A stretch of 64,000 bases of DNA from NCBI RefSeq assembly GCF_002776525.5, contig NC_045446.1:69604047-69668046 (forward strand). The letters are read 5' to 3'. Shown here piece after piece: positions 1 to 11,060 of the stretch. The notes under the pieces were generated by a model. The model was not told the origin of the DNA. It did not search any database and saw only the letters and a program-made list of their open reading frames with translations. Both the position numbers and the translations under genes were made by a program. Origin of the DNA: Piliocolobus tephrosceles. Its lineage: Eukaryota; Chordata; Mammalia; Primates; Cercopithecidae. The first letter of the stretch is position 1, and every line of letters starts with the position of its first letter.

Positions 1-430
1 TATCAACCTACTGCCGAAAGCTTCTTCTGCGCCAGTCTTCTGGAATTGGGCCTCTAAGAATGGAATGTTCCAAGCTGCTGGCTACTGGAAATGGATGTAG
101 CTCTTTGAGCCCTATATGTTATGGCAGAAACAATAAAAACACAACTTGCTTTTCTATTTTTTTAAACAGTAATTCCCAAAGCTGTCCCATATAAATGGAT
201 CTGAAACACAGATCACAGAGAGAGGGGCTGAGCAGAGACACGGAACCCAACCAAGCAGCCCTGCCTGAATCATGGACAAAAAATGCCAAAACCTTGGCCG
301 GGTGCCTCCTGAGCTCCTTGAACCTAAAACTCGGGCAGAAAACCTCATTCATTCAGAATCCATTAATTCTGATCATTTAGACACGGCCTCAGCTGACCTT
401 GCCACCGTTCTATCTGTGGAAAGCTGCCTG
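1..430. other. No gene seen; single-copy-looking sequence
   Basis: I recognise neither a repeat nor an exon here. The short overlapping frames on both strands have no recognisable domain. Probably intronic or intergenic. Confidence 0.5.
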
Positions 431-640
431 GCTTAGGGGAGAGGCCTCGTGGTGCAGGGGCAAGTATGCTGACTGGGGCCAGGAGGCCTGATCACTCCTC
501 ACCCCACCACTTTGCCGCCCTGGACAAGGCACCTTCCTTCCCCAGCCTCAGTTTCCATGTCTGTAAGATGACAGGGTTGGATTAGGGTTGTCCCTGTCTC
601 GTCCCATTCTAAGATTCCACGATTAGTCACTTCCTTTGGG
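431..640 (+). repeat. MIR SINE fragment
   Basis: The MIR core order is readable: a 'ctctgcca'-like part, then a caagt/cctt-like stretch and GCCTCAGTTTCC..TCTGTAAGATG, the best conserved part of MIR in sense orientation. Strongly diverged, as expected of an ancient mammalian SINE. Confidence 0.8.
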
Positions 641-904
641 AAGTCCTTCCAATCCTCAGAGAATGTCTGCTGAACAGAACTGGGATCTGTGAAATTAAAG
701 CATGTTTAATGAACCAAAAAGAACAAACTGTTTCAGAGCACTTTGGAAGCACTCATGTCTATGCCCCCAAGGAAGTAAAATGCATTTTGGTTTTCACCCA
801 GGTTGACTCACATGAATTTTCATTTGTTTACAGGTGGTTTAGGGTATTTAAGTATTCCACATACCTGAAAGTAACAAATAATGCTATCATTATAGACATG
901 CATT

Positions 905-1110
905 CGGGTCATCCACTATAGGTCAGACTCTGTGCTAAGGGCTTTATGTCTATTAACTCCTTCAAAGGCCCCAGGAATGATGTGATGTAGGCTTACTATC
1001 TCCACTTTCATATGGAAAAGCTGCAGCTCAGAGAGCTTAAGTAGCTTGCCCAAGGTGACAGTGAGTGCTGGGGTTGGGAGTCAAACTCCACTCACCGTGG
1101 TGGCATCTGA
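905..1110 (-). repeat. MIR SINE fragment, antisense
   Basis: Reads as the reverse complement of MIR: a CTGTGCTAAGGGCTTTA start, then tatggaaaagctgcagctcagagag, a TTGCCCAAGGTGACA block and a diverged 3' part. Confidence 0.8.
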
Positions 1111-1174
1111 AGAGAACTCATCATCTTGTAAACAGACTCCCATATGAGGATGCTATTTGTCTTTCCTTGTAGTG

Positions 1175-1975
1175 AACATTAACCTAAAAACAGTTTACTG
1201 AGCTATACTTGATATACAATAAACTGTACGTGTTTAAATTGCACAGCCTGATGAGTTTTGATATCAGTATGCGACTGTGAAAACACCACTACAATCAAAA
1301 TAGTAACCATATTCACATCATCCTCCAAATTTCCCCATCCCCCTGGATAATTCCTCCCACCCCTTCACCCTCTCCAGGCAACCCATGACCTGTTTTCTAT
1401 CACAATAGATTACTCTGCATTTTGTGGAATTTATTATAAAAGGAATCATGCATATACATGCTTTTGAGTCTGGCTTTTTCCACTCACTGTAACTATTTTG
1501 AGATTGATCCATGTTGTTGGGCTTATCAAGAATTTATTCCTTTTTTACTGCTGATTAACATTCCATTTTATAGATATACCACAATGTGTTTATCCATTCA
1601 CCTGTTGATGAACATTTGGGTGACTTACAATTTTTGGCTATTACAAATAGAGGTGCCTTAAACATTTCTGTATAGGTCTTTGTATCTAAATATGCTTTCA
1701 CTTCCCCGGGGTAAATACCTACGAGTGGAAAGGTTGGGTCACAAGGTAGATGTGTATTTATGGTTTTAAGAAGCTGCCAAGCTGTTCTCTGAAGTAGTCT
1801 CCTTTTACAATTCTGTTGCTCCATATCCTCACCAACATGTGTATGGTCAGTCTTTTTAATGTTAGACATTTGAGTGGCTTTTAAGTGGTATCTCGTGGTG
1901 GTTTTAATTTTCATTTCTCTAATGACTAATGATACTGAGCATCCTTTCATGTGCCTCTTTCTGACAAAAGAAACT
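1175..1975 (-). mobile_element. Old LINE-1 (L1M class), 3' part, antisense
   Basis: Read on the minus strand, this is the end of ORF2 and the 3' region of an old mammalian L1. On the plus strand the landmarks are TTTATCCATTCACCTGTTGATG, GGTAAATACCTACGAGTGGA, CATATCCTCACCAACA and ATGACTAATGATACTGAGCATC. The minus frame at 1555-1950 (131 codons) is a remnant of L1 reading frame, not a host gene. Truncated at both ends and diverged, so not mobile. Confidence 0.88.
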
Positions 1976-2024
1976 CTTTAGTTATAAAAATTTGGTAAAA
2001 TTAACATTATTAGTTTCTGTTTAT

Positions 2025-2215
2025 GAAGCTGTAACCCTACTATGTGACAGATATGATGCTAAGAGTTTTACATGCATTGTATCATCTCACCCTCATAACA
2101 ACCTAGTGAGATTGTATTAGGATCCAGGTTTCCAGATGGGGAAACTGAGGCTTAACAAGGTCAGGTAATTTGCCTCAAGTCACAAATTAATTGATGGCAG
2201 GCTCAGTGTTTCTCT
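2025..2215 (-). repeat. MIR SINE, antisense
   Basis: Contains CTATGTGACAGATATGATGC, CCTCATAACAACC, GATGGGGAAACTGAGGC and a diverged TTGCCTCAAGTCACA block, in the order of reversed MIR. Confidence 0.82.
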
Positions 2216-3140
2216 GCAGGTCTCTGCTCCAAATCCTAAAGGGTGTGCCTGCTACTAACACTGCTTTTGTGCAAAGTTTGCATCTTGTATCTCTGGTACA
2301 GATAGGATTTTGGTACCTAACCAGGCAGCAGCACAAAAAGACAGATACTGCAGGCATTGTAACATCAATGCTTTCTTGCCACTCACACAGTCATTCCTCG
2401 TTTGCTAGAAACCTAGGACAGTTTAGCCAAGATACCCTGTGGCTGAGGTCCTGATCAATAATATATCAATACTGTATAACATTAAGGGCAAAACAGATAT
2501 CTGGAAAGTAGTTAACTGAAAGTCTCAAATCTAAGGGCTGGCATAAGAATGTCAATGTTTAGCACATTTATGTTGTGCTGAAGAAATCATTTAAAATAAC
2601 TTTATTTTTGCTCTTTAAAGGTGGGTGTGTTTCACACGTTGACTTCTTATGTAAGCACTGAAAACATGTCTAGGTTTCCTTTAGCCCAGAGACTTAAGTT
2701 CTGCCACCAAGGGCAAGGCAGTGTAGTGCAAGAGAAAGCTCAGGAGCACTGAGCAGGTCAGCCAGCCTCTTTGGACTTCAGCACCTTCCCCTGGGCTGTT
2801 GATGGCTCAAAGGGGACTGCTCCCTCTTATCCTTTCTTGTGCCCAGATGCCGTTGTTTGGACTTAAAGATTTACAGGAAATACCAACCACAAGAGGGGTT
2901 GGTAAACATAACCACAGTGGTAGTAAACATCAACACATAGCAAAGAGAGGTGTACCTAAGTAGAAGAAGTTTCAACTTTGCATTCTGCCTCTAAAGCCTT
3001 GGCTTTGAAGCATGGTGTTTATGCCCCATGTCCAAAGAATTACATCGCCTTTTGAAGAACACTATGTATGTCTCCTGCAGTCCTGGATAATGCTCATGAC
3101 ATGCCTGCTCATACTTGCAACGTGACATCATCTCTTTAAA
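2216..3140. other. No gene seen
   Basis: Mostly unassigned. About 2715-2800 has a weak MIR flavour (GCAGTGTAGTGCAAGAGAAAG). No splice-bounded open frame stands out. Confidence 0.5.
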
Positions 3141-3144
3141 GTGT

Positions 3145-3500
3145 CCTTGCTTCATCAGAATAGAGTCCAAGCTCCTTGTGGCCTTCTTTTCTCCTGAGGT
3201 CACCTCATCCCACCCCATATGCCCCAGGGATGTGGTTTTCTGGAGCTTCCACACCTTTTCTCAGGTTCTCTCCTCTGTCTGGGGGAATCACTCCACATTT
3301 CCCTACTTGGAGATTGCCTAAACCCTCAGAGCCCAGTAATAAGAAGTTCTCTCCTCTTGAAAGCCTTTCTTATTGACCTCCAGGCAGATCTTGTCACTCT
3401 TTAATTGCACTCTCCCCGGCTGGGGTGCAGGCTTCAAGGAAGGCCCTTTTCCCACAGTATACTTTAAATGGCGTACGTTTCAGTAATGGGATTGTCTGTC
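3145..3500 (+). repeat. L2 LINE fragment
   Basis: Follows the L2 3' region: AGAGTCCAAGCTCCTTGTGG, then a degraded 'TCTGTCTGGGGGAAT' (ctgcctggaat in the consensus) and AAAGCCTTTCTTATTGACC (gaggccttccctgacc). Several gaps relative to the family. Confidence 0.65.
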
Positions 3501-3519
3501 TCCTCGCACTAGACTAGCA

Positions 3520-3720
3520 CTGCCCAACAGAAAGAAAATATAAATATGACAAACAAGGATGCATAATAAGTAACATAAATTATATAAAATACAAATAAAA
3601 CTTAAAATTCAATTCTAGCTGCATTTCGAGGGTCCAATAGTTGCATCTGATTGGAGGACACAGATACAGGGCATTTCCATCATTACAGAAACCTCTACTG
3701 AAAAGCACCGATCTAGAATA
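3520..3720. mobile_element. Nonautonomous DNA transposon remnant (hAT-like)
   Basis: Opens with CTAGCACTGCCCAACAGAAAG and closes with ACCTCTACTGAAAAGCACCG, degraded versions of the terminal inverted repeats of the common 'cagtgctgtccaatagaa' element. The internal part is AT-rich. I cannot fix the family name. Confidence 0.55.
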
Positions 3721-3879
3721 TCTCTCTGAGGATTTCTTATCAACTTGCTCCTTTAGGGTATAGTGGATTTCCCTAAACAAGCAAAAGACACTGAAACTAC
3801 AGTATGAGGAACATGAAAACAACAAGAATACTATACTAATGGTTGCAAGACGCCACTTCTATCTGTTGAGTCATAGCCA

Positions 3880-4350
3880 ACCATGTGGCTTACAAGCTGG
3901 TTCTAAAGGCCAATTCTGGCTCTTACGAATCCCGCCAATCTATTCTCCCTCATAAGTCTCCACCAGCCAACACAACATCCTCTGCTCTAGCCCAACTGAA
4001 ACGTGATTTTTCATTTTCCTGTGGATGTGTATATGCTATTCCCTGCACCTGGAATGTCCTCTCTGGTCACCCTGGCAAACTCTGATCACCTTCAATACAG
4101 TTCATGCTTCACCTCTTCTGTGAGACCCTGCCTGACTGCCCCTATGCAGAGGTGGCTCTTGTATGTCCCCTGTACATTTACACCCCACTCCAATTACTCC
4201 ATTACGTGGCTGTGTCTTCCAACAGGTTGTCATCTCTTTGAAGGCAGGGGTTGGCTTTTCCTCTGACTTTGCCCACCACTTTTTCAGTGCCTGGAAACTG
4301 GACACTCTTAACAGATATTAGTTGAATGACTGAATAAACGAATGACTGAA
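3880..4350 (+). repeat. L2 LINE 3' end with TGAA-type tail
   Basis: Good L2 order: ATTCCCTGCACCTGGAATGT, CACCTCTTCTGTGAGACCCT, TTTGAAGGCAGGGG, CAGTGCCTGGAAACTGG and finally TTGAATGACTGAATAAACGA, the natural L2 3' terminus with its TGAA-like repeats. Confidence 0.85.
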
Positions 4351-6300
4351 TTCCCAAATTCCCAAAGAGACATACAGCCTTGTGTTTAGCAATGGTGGCA
4401 TCACTTGAATAAATGTATGGCCTCTCCAGGTGCCACCTCTGAGGGAAGTCAAACTCATTGGATTATTTATATTCCAGGTCATATCTAGAATAGGCTTAGC
4501 TCATACTTGTTTGAAGCACAGGATGGACAGAAGCCCACGAGGGCAGCTGAGCCATTTCCCTGCCTCCAGGACAAACTCGCATCTAAAGTGGTGAAGGAGA
4601 TGAAAAGCCTACCTGGCTTTTCAAAAACACATGGAAGAATCAAAAACCACTCCCAGCAAGTCATGGCAATGTTGAATTAAGAACTGAGGGCACCTCCCTC
4701 TACCTGCTGAGTCAGTGGCCTTTGTCTGCTTTGTGACTCTCCTTACTGCTTATAAACCACCAGAGCACTTGGGAATGGGGTAGTCAAGCTGTTCACACCC
4801 ACAGGTAAGAGGTCAGCTCCCTTCCTCCATGTTCCAAATGGCAGCCTTAACACCCCGGCGCAGGGATGGATGTGTTCGCTCCCGACTCATCAGAAGGTAA
4901 CTGGGTGGATACCTCACTCTGTCTAGTAAGTCAGGGACGGATAGTGGGTGAGATGGTAAAATTAGACTGGCAAAAAGGAGACTCACATTCTAGACTTGAC
5001 AGTGTGATCACCTTCTGGATTTGACTTTGTATGGGCTCAAATCCCACTGTGAGGCCAGTTACTAGCCATAGGTCATGTTGCTTGACATTTCCTAGTTTCA
5101 TTTCCTCCACTTTGATGGAGATAACACCCATAACCTGGTTGGTTGTAAGGAGATTGGTTGTAAAGAGATTATAAGGAGGTAAAGAGATTAGGTCTGCTAC
5201 AGAGTAGGGGTGCAAAGCATGTCAGACACCATCCCCATCTCTACTCCTTGGCCTGATGTCCCATGAACTGGCTTTGTGGGTTGGTGCAAAGCCCTCCCCT
5301 TCTCTGGGCCCTCAGTTTCCCCAGCTACCTAGGTGAGCCAAATTATTCCTTAGTTCCTTCAAGATACAAGGTGGGGGCAGGCAGGGGGGTTGAGTATGAG
5401 CCTTCCTATGTGATATTTTATGTGTATGTGCATGTGTGTATGAATGAGAGAGAGAGAGAACGAATGAGAAACCATTTATTTTTAAGTTCCCTTAATGGAA
5501 TAAGACAGATTTAAATATTTTGATTCCAACCCACTGTGTTCTCTTTGTTCCATATATGTATTTTAAAAGCTTATCTTTGTCTTTTAGCTCTTTCAACAAC
5601 GCAAATCCTTCCCAATCCATGGTAAAGGTTTCTCCCTCCTGATCATTTGACATACACTTTTTAAAAATGTTAAATCCTTACTCTTTGTATTTAAATACTT
5701 TGATGTTTTCCATAAAATAGATTGGGAAGGGTTGGAACAAAAACGAATTTCATTTATCTGAATGACTAAGATGTCAGAGAGAGAGGCAGCTTGCAGCCTC
5801 CCAGGAGGGAAACACTCAGCCCCTGCAGGACTCTCCAAGCTTCCTGCTTGGACCATATCACTAAGATAGGAACCATAATCATAACCCCACAGATTCACGA
5901 ATCCACAAAGTTAGCACTTCCCAAAGAGTTTCTGAAGAAACCCTACTCTTGTGAGAGTTCTAAAAATGGTTTTACTTTAAAAAAGAAAACTCATATTAGA
6001 AGTTTGGGAACTCTTATGTGCTATTTATGCCTCTCTTGGAGATTCACATAAGCATAGTGAAGACTCTGAGACTTTCTGCAGCATGAAAATACATTAACCT
6101 AATTTGGCATTTATCAAACTTATTTGGACACAAACCAGTTTTTATTTTATTTTATTTTTTTTGGTGGGGGGAGGATGGTTATTTGCTTCTATGGTGGAAA
6201 GGAAAAAAAAAAAAAAAGCTATTACCCCTCCACATGCTCACACATCCACACGAGATAGAAAAAATATTTGAAACCTAGTCCTTGGAGCTAGGATGGGGCA
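4351..6300. other. No gene seen; contains short (GA)n and mixed simple sequence
   Basis: Unassigned, mostly single-copy-looking DNA. Simple sequence: a TGTG-rich stretch running into a GA run near 5446-5460, T-rich and G-rich runs near 6138-6176, and an A-run at about 6203-6217. No supportable exon. Confidence 0.5.
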
Positions 6301-6395
6301 GAGGTAGGAGCAGGAACTCCAGAGTCAGATAAACCCAGGTGCAATGCTAATTCCACCAGTAGTGTAGCCTCAGGGATGATATTTTACCTTCCAGA
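6301..6395 (+). repeat. MIR fragment
   Basis: CTCCAGAGTCAGATAAACCC followed by a degraded TTCCACCAGTAGTGTAGCCT matches the 5' half of MIR. Short, so tentative. Confidence 0.5.
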
Positions 6396-7630
6396 GTTTC
6401 CAAAGCTTTCCAAACCTTCCAAAGCTTTCACTTAGCTTTGCTATAAGTGAAAACCGGACTTCTAGAGTGGTTGTGTGTTCATTAGATGAGTCGAGGAGTG
6501 CACAAAGGTATCTGGTAGGAAGTATTTTTTAAATGTGTAAATTATTTTTTAAATGTGACTCTCCCCACTCTCCCTTTGCTTTCTTCTTTGCAAAATCACA
6601 AGGGGAGGCATTTGAAAGCACACTGGCCAATTCGTGTAATGCTTATAAAACTGTAAATCAAATTATTTCACATAAGAGTCTATCTTGGAATATCATTCCA
6701 TTACCTTGTCTGTATGTTTTCATAAATAAAGTCATCCAAAAAAAAAAAAAAAAAAAGGTAGGGTCACTTTCATCCATATGTATGTGAAGGAGAACCTAGT
6801 ATTTCACACAGTTATCTGAAATTTAATATCAAGGAATTTACCCGTGTCAAATATTACTTTATTTAACTGAATGTGATATCGCTTGATATAGTCATAAAGT
6901 GCATTCCTATCAAAATACAGCTGTTATTAACATTACTAACAACTGCTTTACCCCAGTGAATTTTATTGAAACTATAACGATGGGCACTTTTGAAATAAGT
7001 GTCCCTAGCTAATTTGCAGAGGCCTATCTCCCAGAGAGAGTTCATATTATAATTCTAACAGGGTTTTCACACAAGGTAGAATGAGGAGTTTTAAATGCTT
7101 GAAAGAGAGTCATCTCGAGGTCACCAATAATTAAATAGGAGCTAAAGGAACGGAACAAGGAAAATGTGTAATCTTCCCTGGCTCTGAAATAGAAAAACAG
7201 TTATCAGCGAGACAGTGCTTCTGCGGGGAGGCTGATCTTGATCTACAGTAGGATTCCTTTCAAACCAGGATGTCTATTTCAAAATGCCCATTAAAAGTCT
7301 ATGATGGACTTTAATTATGAGAGGTAGCAGATAACAGTACAGTTCATTCCCTCCTGTTGTCGGGGTGGTTTAGAGCTGCCAACCATCGCCCCCTTCAATG
7401 AGGTCCAAGGTGCAGGTACCCCTTTCAAGAGTGTGGCTAGACTGTGAGAGAAGGGCTCTTAACCCACATCCCACACGTGGCACCTGCGAAGTACAATGAA
7501 GGGACCTCCTGCTAGGGCTGTGACAATCTTCCCATTCCCCCAGGATGCGATAACCAAGGGAACCACATCCCTGTTTCTCAGTGCTCAGCCTTCTGAGGCT
7601 CATCTTCTCAACTCTGTTCACCTCCATGCT
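6396..7630. other. No gene seen; AT-rich single-copy block
   Basis: Contains a 15-bp direct repeat (TATTTTTTAAATGTG near 6523 and 6543), a doubled CCAAAGCTTTC near 6400/6420 and an A18-type run near 6738-6756. 6840-7330 shows no repeat I recognise and has several TAAT/ATTA motifs; it could be conserved noncoding DNA, but this cannot be judged without an alignment. Confidence 0.45.
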
Positions 7631-7639
7631 GTTTGTGGG

Positions 7640-7677
7640 CCTTAAGCTAACGGTGACAGGGGCCTGTTAGCTTAAGG
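7640..7677. repeat. Perfect 12-bp inverted repeat (hairpin), 14-nt loop
   Basis: Left arm CCTTAAGCTAAC (7640-7651) and right arm GTTAGCTTAAGG (7666-7677) are exact reverse complements, separated by 14 nt. No transposon or RNA gene is recognised around it. Confidence 0.9.
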
Positions 7678-7704
7678 AGTACCATATCAAATCACCGACT
7701 TGGT

Positions 7705-7708
<4 letters not shown>

Positions 7709-7737
<29 letters not shown>
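7709..7737. repeat. (AC)n microsatellite
   Basis: About 14 uninterrupted AC units, likely length-polymorphic. Confidence 0.97.
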
Positions 7738-7743
<6 letters not shown>

Positions 7744-7744
7744 G

Positions 7745-7915
7745 ACAGAGCAGCAGTAGTCCAGCTCAGTAGAAGCAGCACCAGCTCTACAGTAAGAAAG
7801 ACCAGAGTTTGAATCCTGACTGCCTCACTTCCTGCTGTTTGGTCTTTGGCAAGTTACTTAGCCTCTCTGTTTATAACATGGAGACAAGATACCTGCCATG
7901 TATCATACCTGTCAC
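7745..7915 (+). repeat. MIR SINE
   Basis: CCAGAGTTTGAATCCTGACT, TTTGGCAAGTTACTTAGCCT and CTCTGTTTATAACATGGAGA follow the MIR sense order. Confidence 0.85.
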
Positions 7916-8644
7916 CTATGTTTAATATGAGGCCCCTAATTCATAATAGGATACCTAAGAACGTCATTCCCCCAAAAAAGCAGAGGCCCTGCAGTCAGTG
8001 TTTGTCTGCCTCCATGGTTGCCTATAAAACAACTCCCTCCACCCCGAGAGAGAAACTCGCTGGAGAGGCCAACTGAGAAAGAAAAATGTGAAATAATTCA
8101 GAAGCACTAACATCAATTCTGATGTAGGTATAAAAATAGTTACAAAACACCACACTCCTCTTGTTTTCCTTACAGCAACCTTGGCTCCCTGGTAGAACAG
8201 AGGGAGGGAGGGTCTGACCTGAGGCTGGGCCTGAGCCTGGGGCAGGGACTGTGGCCCAGGAGCCTCTCTGGGCTTCTATTTTGGGTCTTCTAATCACTCA
8301 TCTTTGTATAAAGGTAAGGCAGATACTTGCTTATCACCTCTACATTTTAAAACAGCCTTCTAACTTATTTTTAAACTGAAAGTATGCTCAGCTGGGCCAT
8401 TTGAAACAGAGAGAATTCTTTATATCCTGTCTTCTAAAGGGGATGAACTGGTGAGCTTTCCAAAGATGCCAGGCCCAATCCCAAAGCTTCAGTTAAAAGG
8501 AGAAGGCCAGGAGGCTGTCCTAAACCCAATCCCTCAAGGAGTCCCATGCCACTGGCCTGTGTCATCCAGAAAGACTATGCTGTCCCTAAAAGCACAAATT
8601 CTGGGAAGAGAACAAGAAGATTCTAACTGGAGAGGTAACACGGA
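7916..8644. other. No gene seen
   Basis: Unassigned. Frames such as 8022-8297 (minus) and 8451-8648 (plus) have no domain or splice context. Confidence 0.5.
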
Positions 8645-8860
8645 CTAAGCACCTACTATGTGCCAGGCACCCTGCCAGATCCTTTACCTGTATTATCTCC
8701 TGTAGCCCTCACAATAAATCCCAAATCAGTTGCAACCCCCACCCCTGCTGTCATACAGATGAGGAAACCGAGACCCAGGGAAGTGAAGACACTTCCTACT
8801 GCAAAGTTCCACTGAAGAGTCAGGGCTAAAACTAAGATGGTCTGACTTGCAGCCTGTGCT
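8645..8860 (-). repeat. MIR SINE, antisense
   Basis: AAGCACCTACTATGTGCCAG, a TATTATCTCCTGTAGCCCTC block, CAGATGAGGAAACCGAGACC and a degraded tail follow reversed MIR closely; one of the better preserved copies here. Confidence 0.9.
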
Positions 8861-8979
8861 CCCTCCCCCATACCATCCATAAGAACAGAGCATGTGGTTT
8901 GAAAGGGTCCTCATGAAATATTCAACTGCATTTGTAGCTCCTGTCTCGTTCAAGCCAGATCTGAATGCTTACTCAGTGC

Positions 8980-9003
8980 TTTTTTTTTTTTTTTTTTTTT
9001 TTT
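8980..9003. repeat. T-homopolymer run
   Basis: About 24 T followed by GCAG. It resembles a polypyrimidine tract plus 3' splice site on the plus strand, but no exon with domain content follows. Confidence 0.9.
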
Positions 9004-9404
9004 GCAGGGAAACTGCATGGGTACAAACTTCCAATTCATACTTAACAAGATGGGGAAACAGGGGTCATTCTTTGCCTGCTCCAGAACAAGGGGGCGGGTC
9101 TATGCACTCCTGGAGCAGCAGGCACAGGGAGGGTTAACCGTGAGGCCAGAACCAAATCTCCTGTTTCCGGAAGCTGAGGATTTAGAGAGTCCCTTTGGTT
9201 GATCTTTATAGGAGAGATGAAGGAGGGACCAGCAAGTGAGAGGAGGCCTGCAAGGGTAGAGGAAGTAGGAGGAATAATAATAATCACAATACTTCTTGTC
9301 CTTTTGGAAAATACGTTCTCAGCCTTCAAGTCTGACCTCAAATGCTTCCCACTTTTTGAAGCTTCCCTGCCTCCCCAACTAACCTGGGTGAGAGGGTTCT
9401 TTCT

Positions 9405-9555
9405 CAGATGTGTCTGTCTACTTTGTGCCAGGCTTCCTGGTAGAAGCTTGATTAATCCTATCTCATTTCATTCTTACAGCAGGTATTGCTGCCACACATT
9501 AAAGAAAATGGAACTAAGACCAAGAGTTTAGTTTGTCTGCCAAAAGTCATACAAG
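9405..9555 (-). repeat. MIR SINE fragment, antisense
   Basis: CTACTTTGTGCCAGGCTTCC, CTCATTTCATTCTTACAGCA and a degraded 'gaaaatggaactaagacc' block. Confidence 0.65.
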
Positions 9556-9765
9556 CTAGTCCAGTGGCTTCCAACCAGGGATGGACAATCTTGGCAAGTC
9601 TTTGCTCAGTGAACTTTTGCCAATGTCTGTCAACATTTTTGGTTGTCACAACTGGTGGGGGAGGGGCTGGAATCTAGTGGATAGAGGCCAGGATGCTGCT
9701 CAACATCCCTGATTCACAGAACACCCCCTACAACAAAGAATTATCTGGTCATTTGTGGCAAAGTT

Positions 9766-10096
9766 GGCCAGGTACAGTGGCTCACACCTATAATGCCAGC
9801 ACTTTGGGAAGGCTAAGACAGGAGAAACACTTAAACTCATGAATTCGAGACCAGTCTGGACAACATGGCAAAACCTCGTCTCTACAAAACAAAAATTAGC
9901 CAGGTATGATGGCTGGATGCCTGGAGTACCAGCTCTTATACTTGGGGGAGTGAGGTGGGAGAATCATTTAAGCTCATGAGAATCAATTATGCCCAGGAGG
10001 TCAAGGCTGCAGTGAGCCCTAATCACATCACTGCACTCCAGCCTGGGCAATAGAACGAGACCCTGTCTCCCCAAAAAAAAAAAAAAAAAAAAAAAA
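9766..10096 (+). mobile_element. Alu, old (AluJ-like), full length
   Basis: Starts GGCCAGGTACAGTGGCTCAC and ends in an A-rich tail. Heavily diverged, including a short local insertion near 9975-10000. It sits in MER20, and an imperfect 18-bp target duplication (about 14/18 identical) brackets the Alu pair: one copy ends at 9765, the other starts at 10398. Confidence 0.93.
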
Positions 10097-10397
10097 GGCC
10101 AGGCATGGTGGCTCACGCCTGTAATCCCAGCACTTTGGGAGGCCGAGGTGGGCAGATCATGAGGTCAGGAGATCAAGACCATCCTCGCTAACATGGTGAA
10201 ATCCCGTCTCTACTAAAAATACATAAAATTAGCCAGGCGTGGTGGTGGGTGCCTGTAGTCCCAGTTACTTTGGAGGCTGAGGCAGGAGAATGGCGTGAAC
10301 CTGGGAGGCAGAGCCTGCAGTCAGCCAAGATCATGCCACTGCACTCCAGTCTGGGAGATAGAATGAGACTCTGTCTCAAAAAAAAAAAAAAAAAAAA
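10097..10397 (+). mobile_element. Alu, younger (AluY-like), inserted in the tail of the preceding Alu
   Basis: GGCCAGGCATGGTGGCTCAC start, GATCATGAGGTCAGGAGATC and GAATGGCGTGAAC diagnostics of AluY, then an A-tail of about 20. It directly abuts the poly-A of the older Alu in the same orientation, so it most likely inserted into that tail. Confidence 0.95.
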
Positions 10398-10433
10398 GTC
10401 AGGGGTGCCAAAGTTGAGAAAGCCTGGTCTAGT

Positions 10434-10689
10434 TGTGGCTCAGCCCAGATTTAAACTGAGGTCAGTCTGACTCTTCAACTGATAATGTCTTAGTAGTACC
10501 TTTAACTGTATCCTAAGTGCCTTGAGATCTGAGTGGCATACCCTCCTGCTTTTCTGTCTTGAATCACATCTACTCCAGTTCACTCGGCAAGCCCTTACTG
10601 ATTGGATTAATTGGTATACCTAATAACGGTGCTAAGGATCAAGGTGAGGAGTCTACCAAAGGACCCAGCCATTCTGTAACTGAACTGTT
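10434..10689. other. No gene seen
   Basis: Unassigned flank of the MER20/Alu block. Confidence 0.5.
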
Positions 10690-10905
10690 CAAGAGGACAT
10701 TGAGTCTAATCTCCCACCCCCTGCAGGAAGCTTCTCAATAGACTTGACAGCGTTGCTTACCCTCCTCCAGTGACAGGGAGCTCACTCTCTCCACAAGTTG
10801 TCCAATCCCTTCTGGGATGTTCTGGCTGATGCTGAACTAAAGCCAGCTCTCCCCATATCCCTGGCCCATCTCAATGTCTGAAGCCTTCAGGGAAAGACTG
10901 CTGTT
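10690..10905. repeat. Ancient CR1/L3-like LINE fragment
   Basis: CAGTGACAGGGAGCTCACTC, then TCCAATCCCTTCTGGGATGT and GCTGATGCTGAACTAAAGCC resemble the L3/CR1 'gggagctcactacctcc...ccattcc' 3' region. Family assignment is tentative. Confidence 0.5.
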
Positions 10906-10959
10906 TAGCTACTAAGAGACTAGCCCTAAACTCTTGGCCATGTTCTCCTGAGTCCCAGA

Positions 10960-11060
10960 AAGGTGAAGTAGAAGAATACAGACTTAGAGCCAGACTGATC
11001 CAAATTCAAATCCTGGCAACACTACTCATATAGTCAGTGATGGAGCATAACAAGACTGTT
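10960..11060 (+). repeat. MIR fragment
   Basis: GACTTAGAGCCAGACTGATC and AATTCAAATCCTGGCAACAC match the MIR 5' half. Confidence 0.65.

Larger units (their letters stand above)
9559..10433 (+). mobile_element. MER20 (hAT-Charlie) DNA transposon split by two Alus
   Basis: Left part 9559-9765 has CCAGTGGCTTCCAACCAGGG, CATTTTTGGTTGTCACAACT, GATGCTGCTCAACATCCC and ACAACAAAGAATTATCTGG; the right end at 10398-10433 has GCCAAAGTTGAGAAAGCCTG. Together these give the ~219-bp MER20 element with both ends. The intervening ~630 bp are the two Alus. Nonautonomous and ancient. Confidence 0.88.

Noticed and set aside
1555..1950. 131-codon minus-strand gene
   Set aside because: Remnant of old L1 reading frame.
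8980..9010. Ideal-looking 3' splice site (poly-T + GCAG)
   Set aside because: A simple T-homopolymer; the sequence after it has no coding or exon features.
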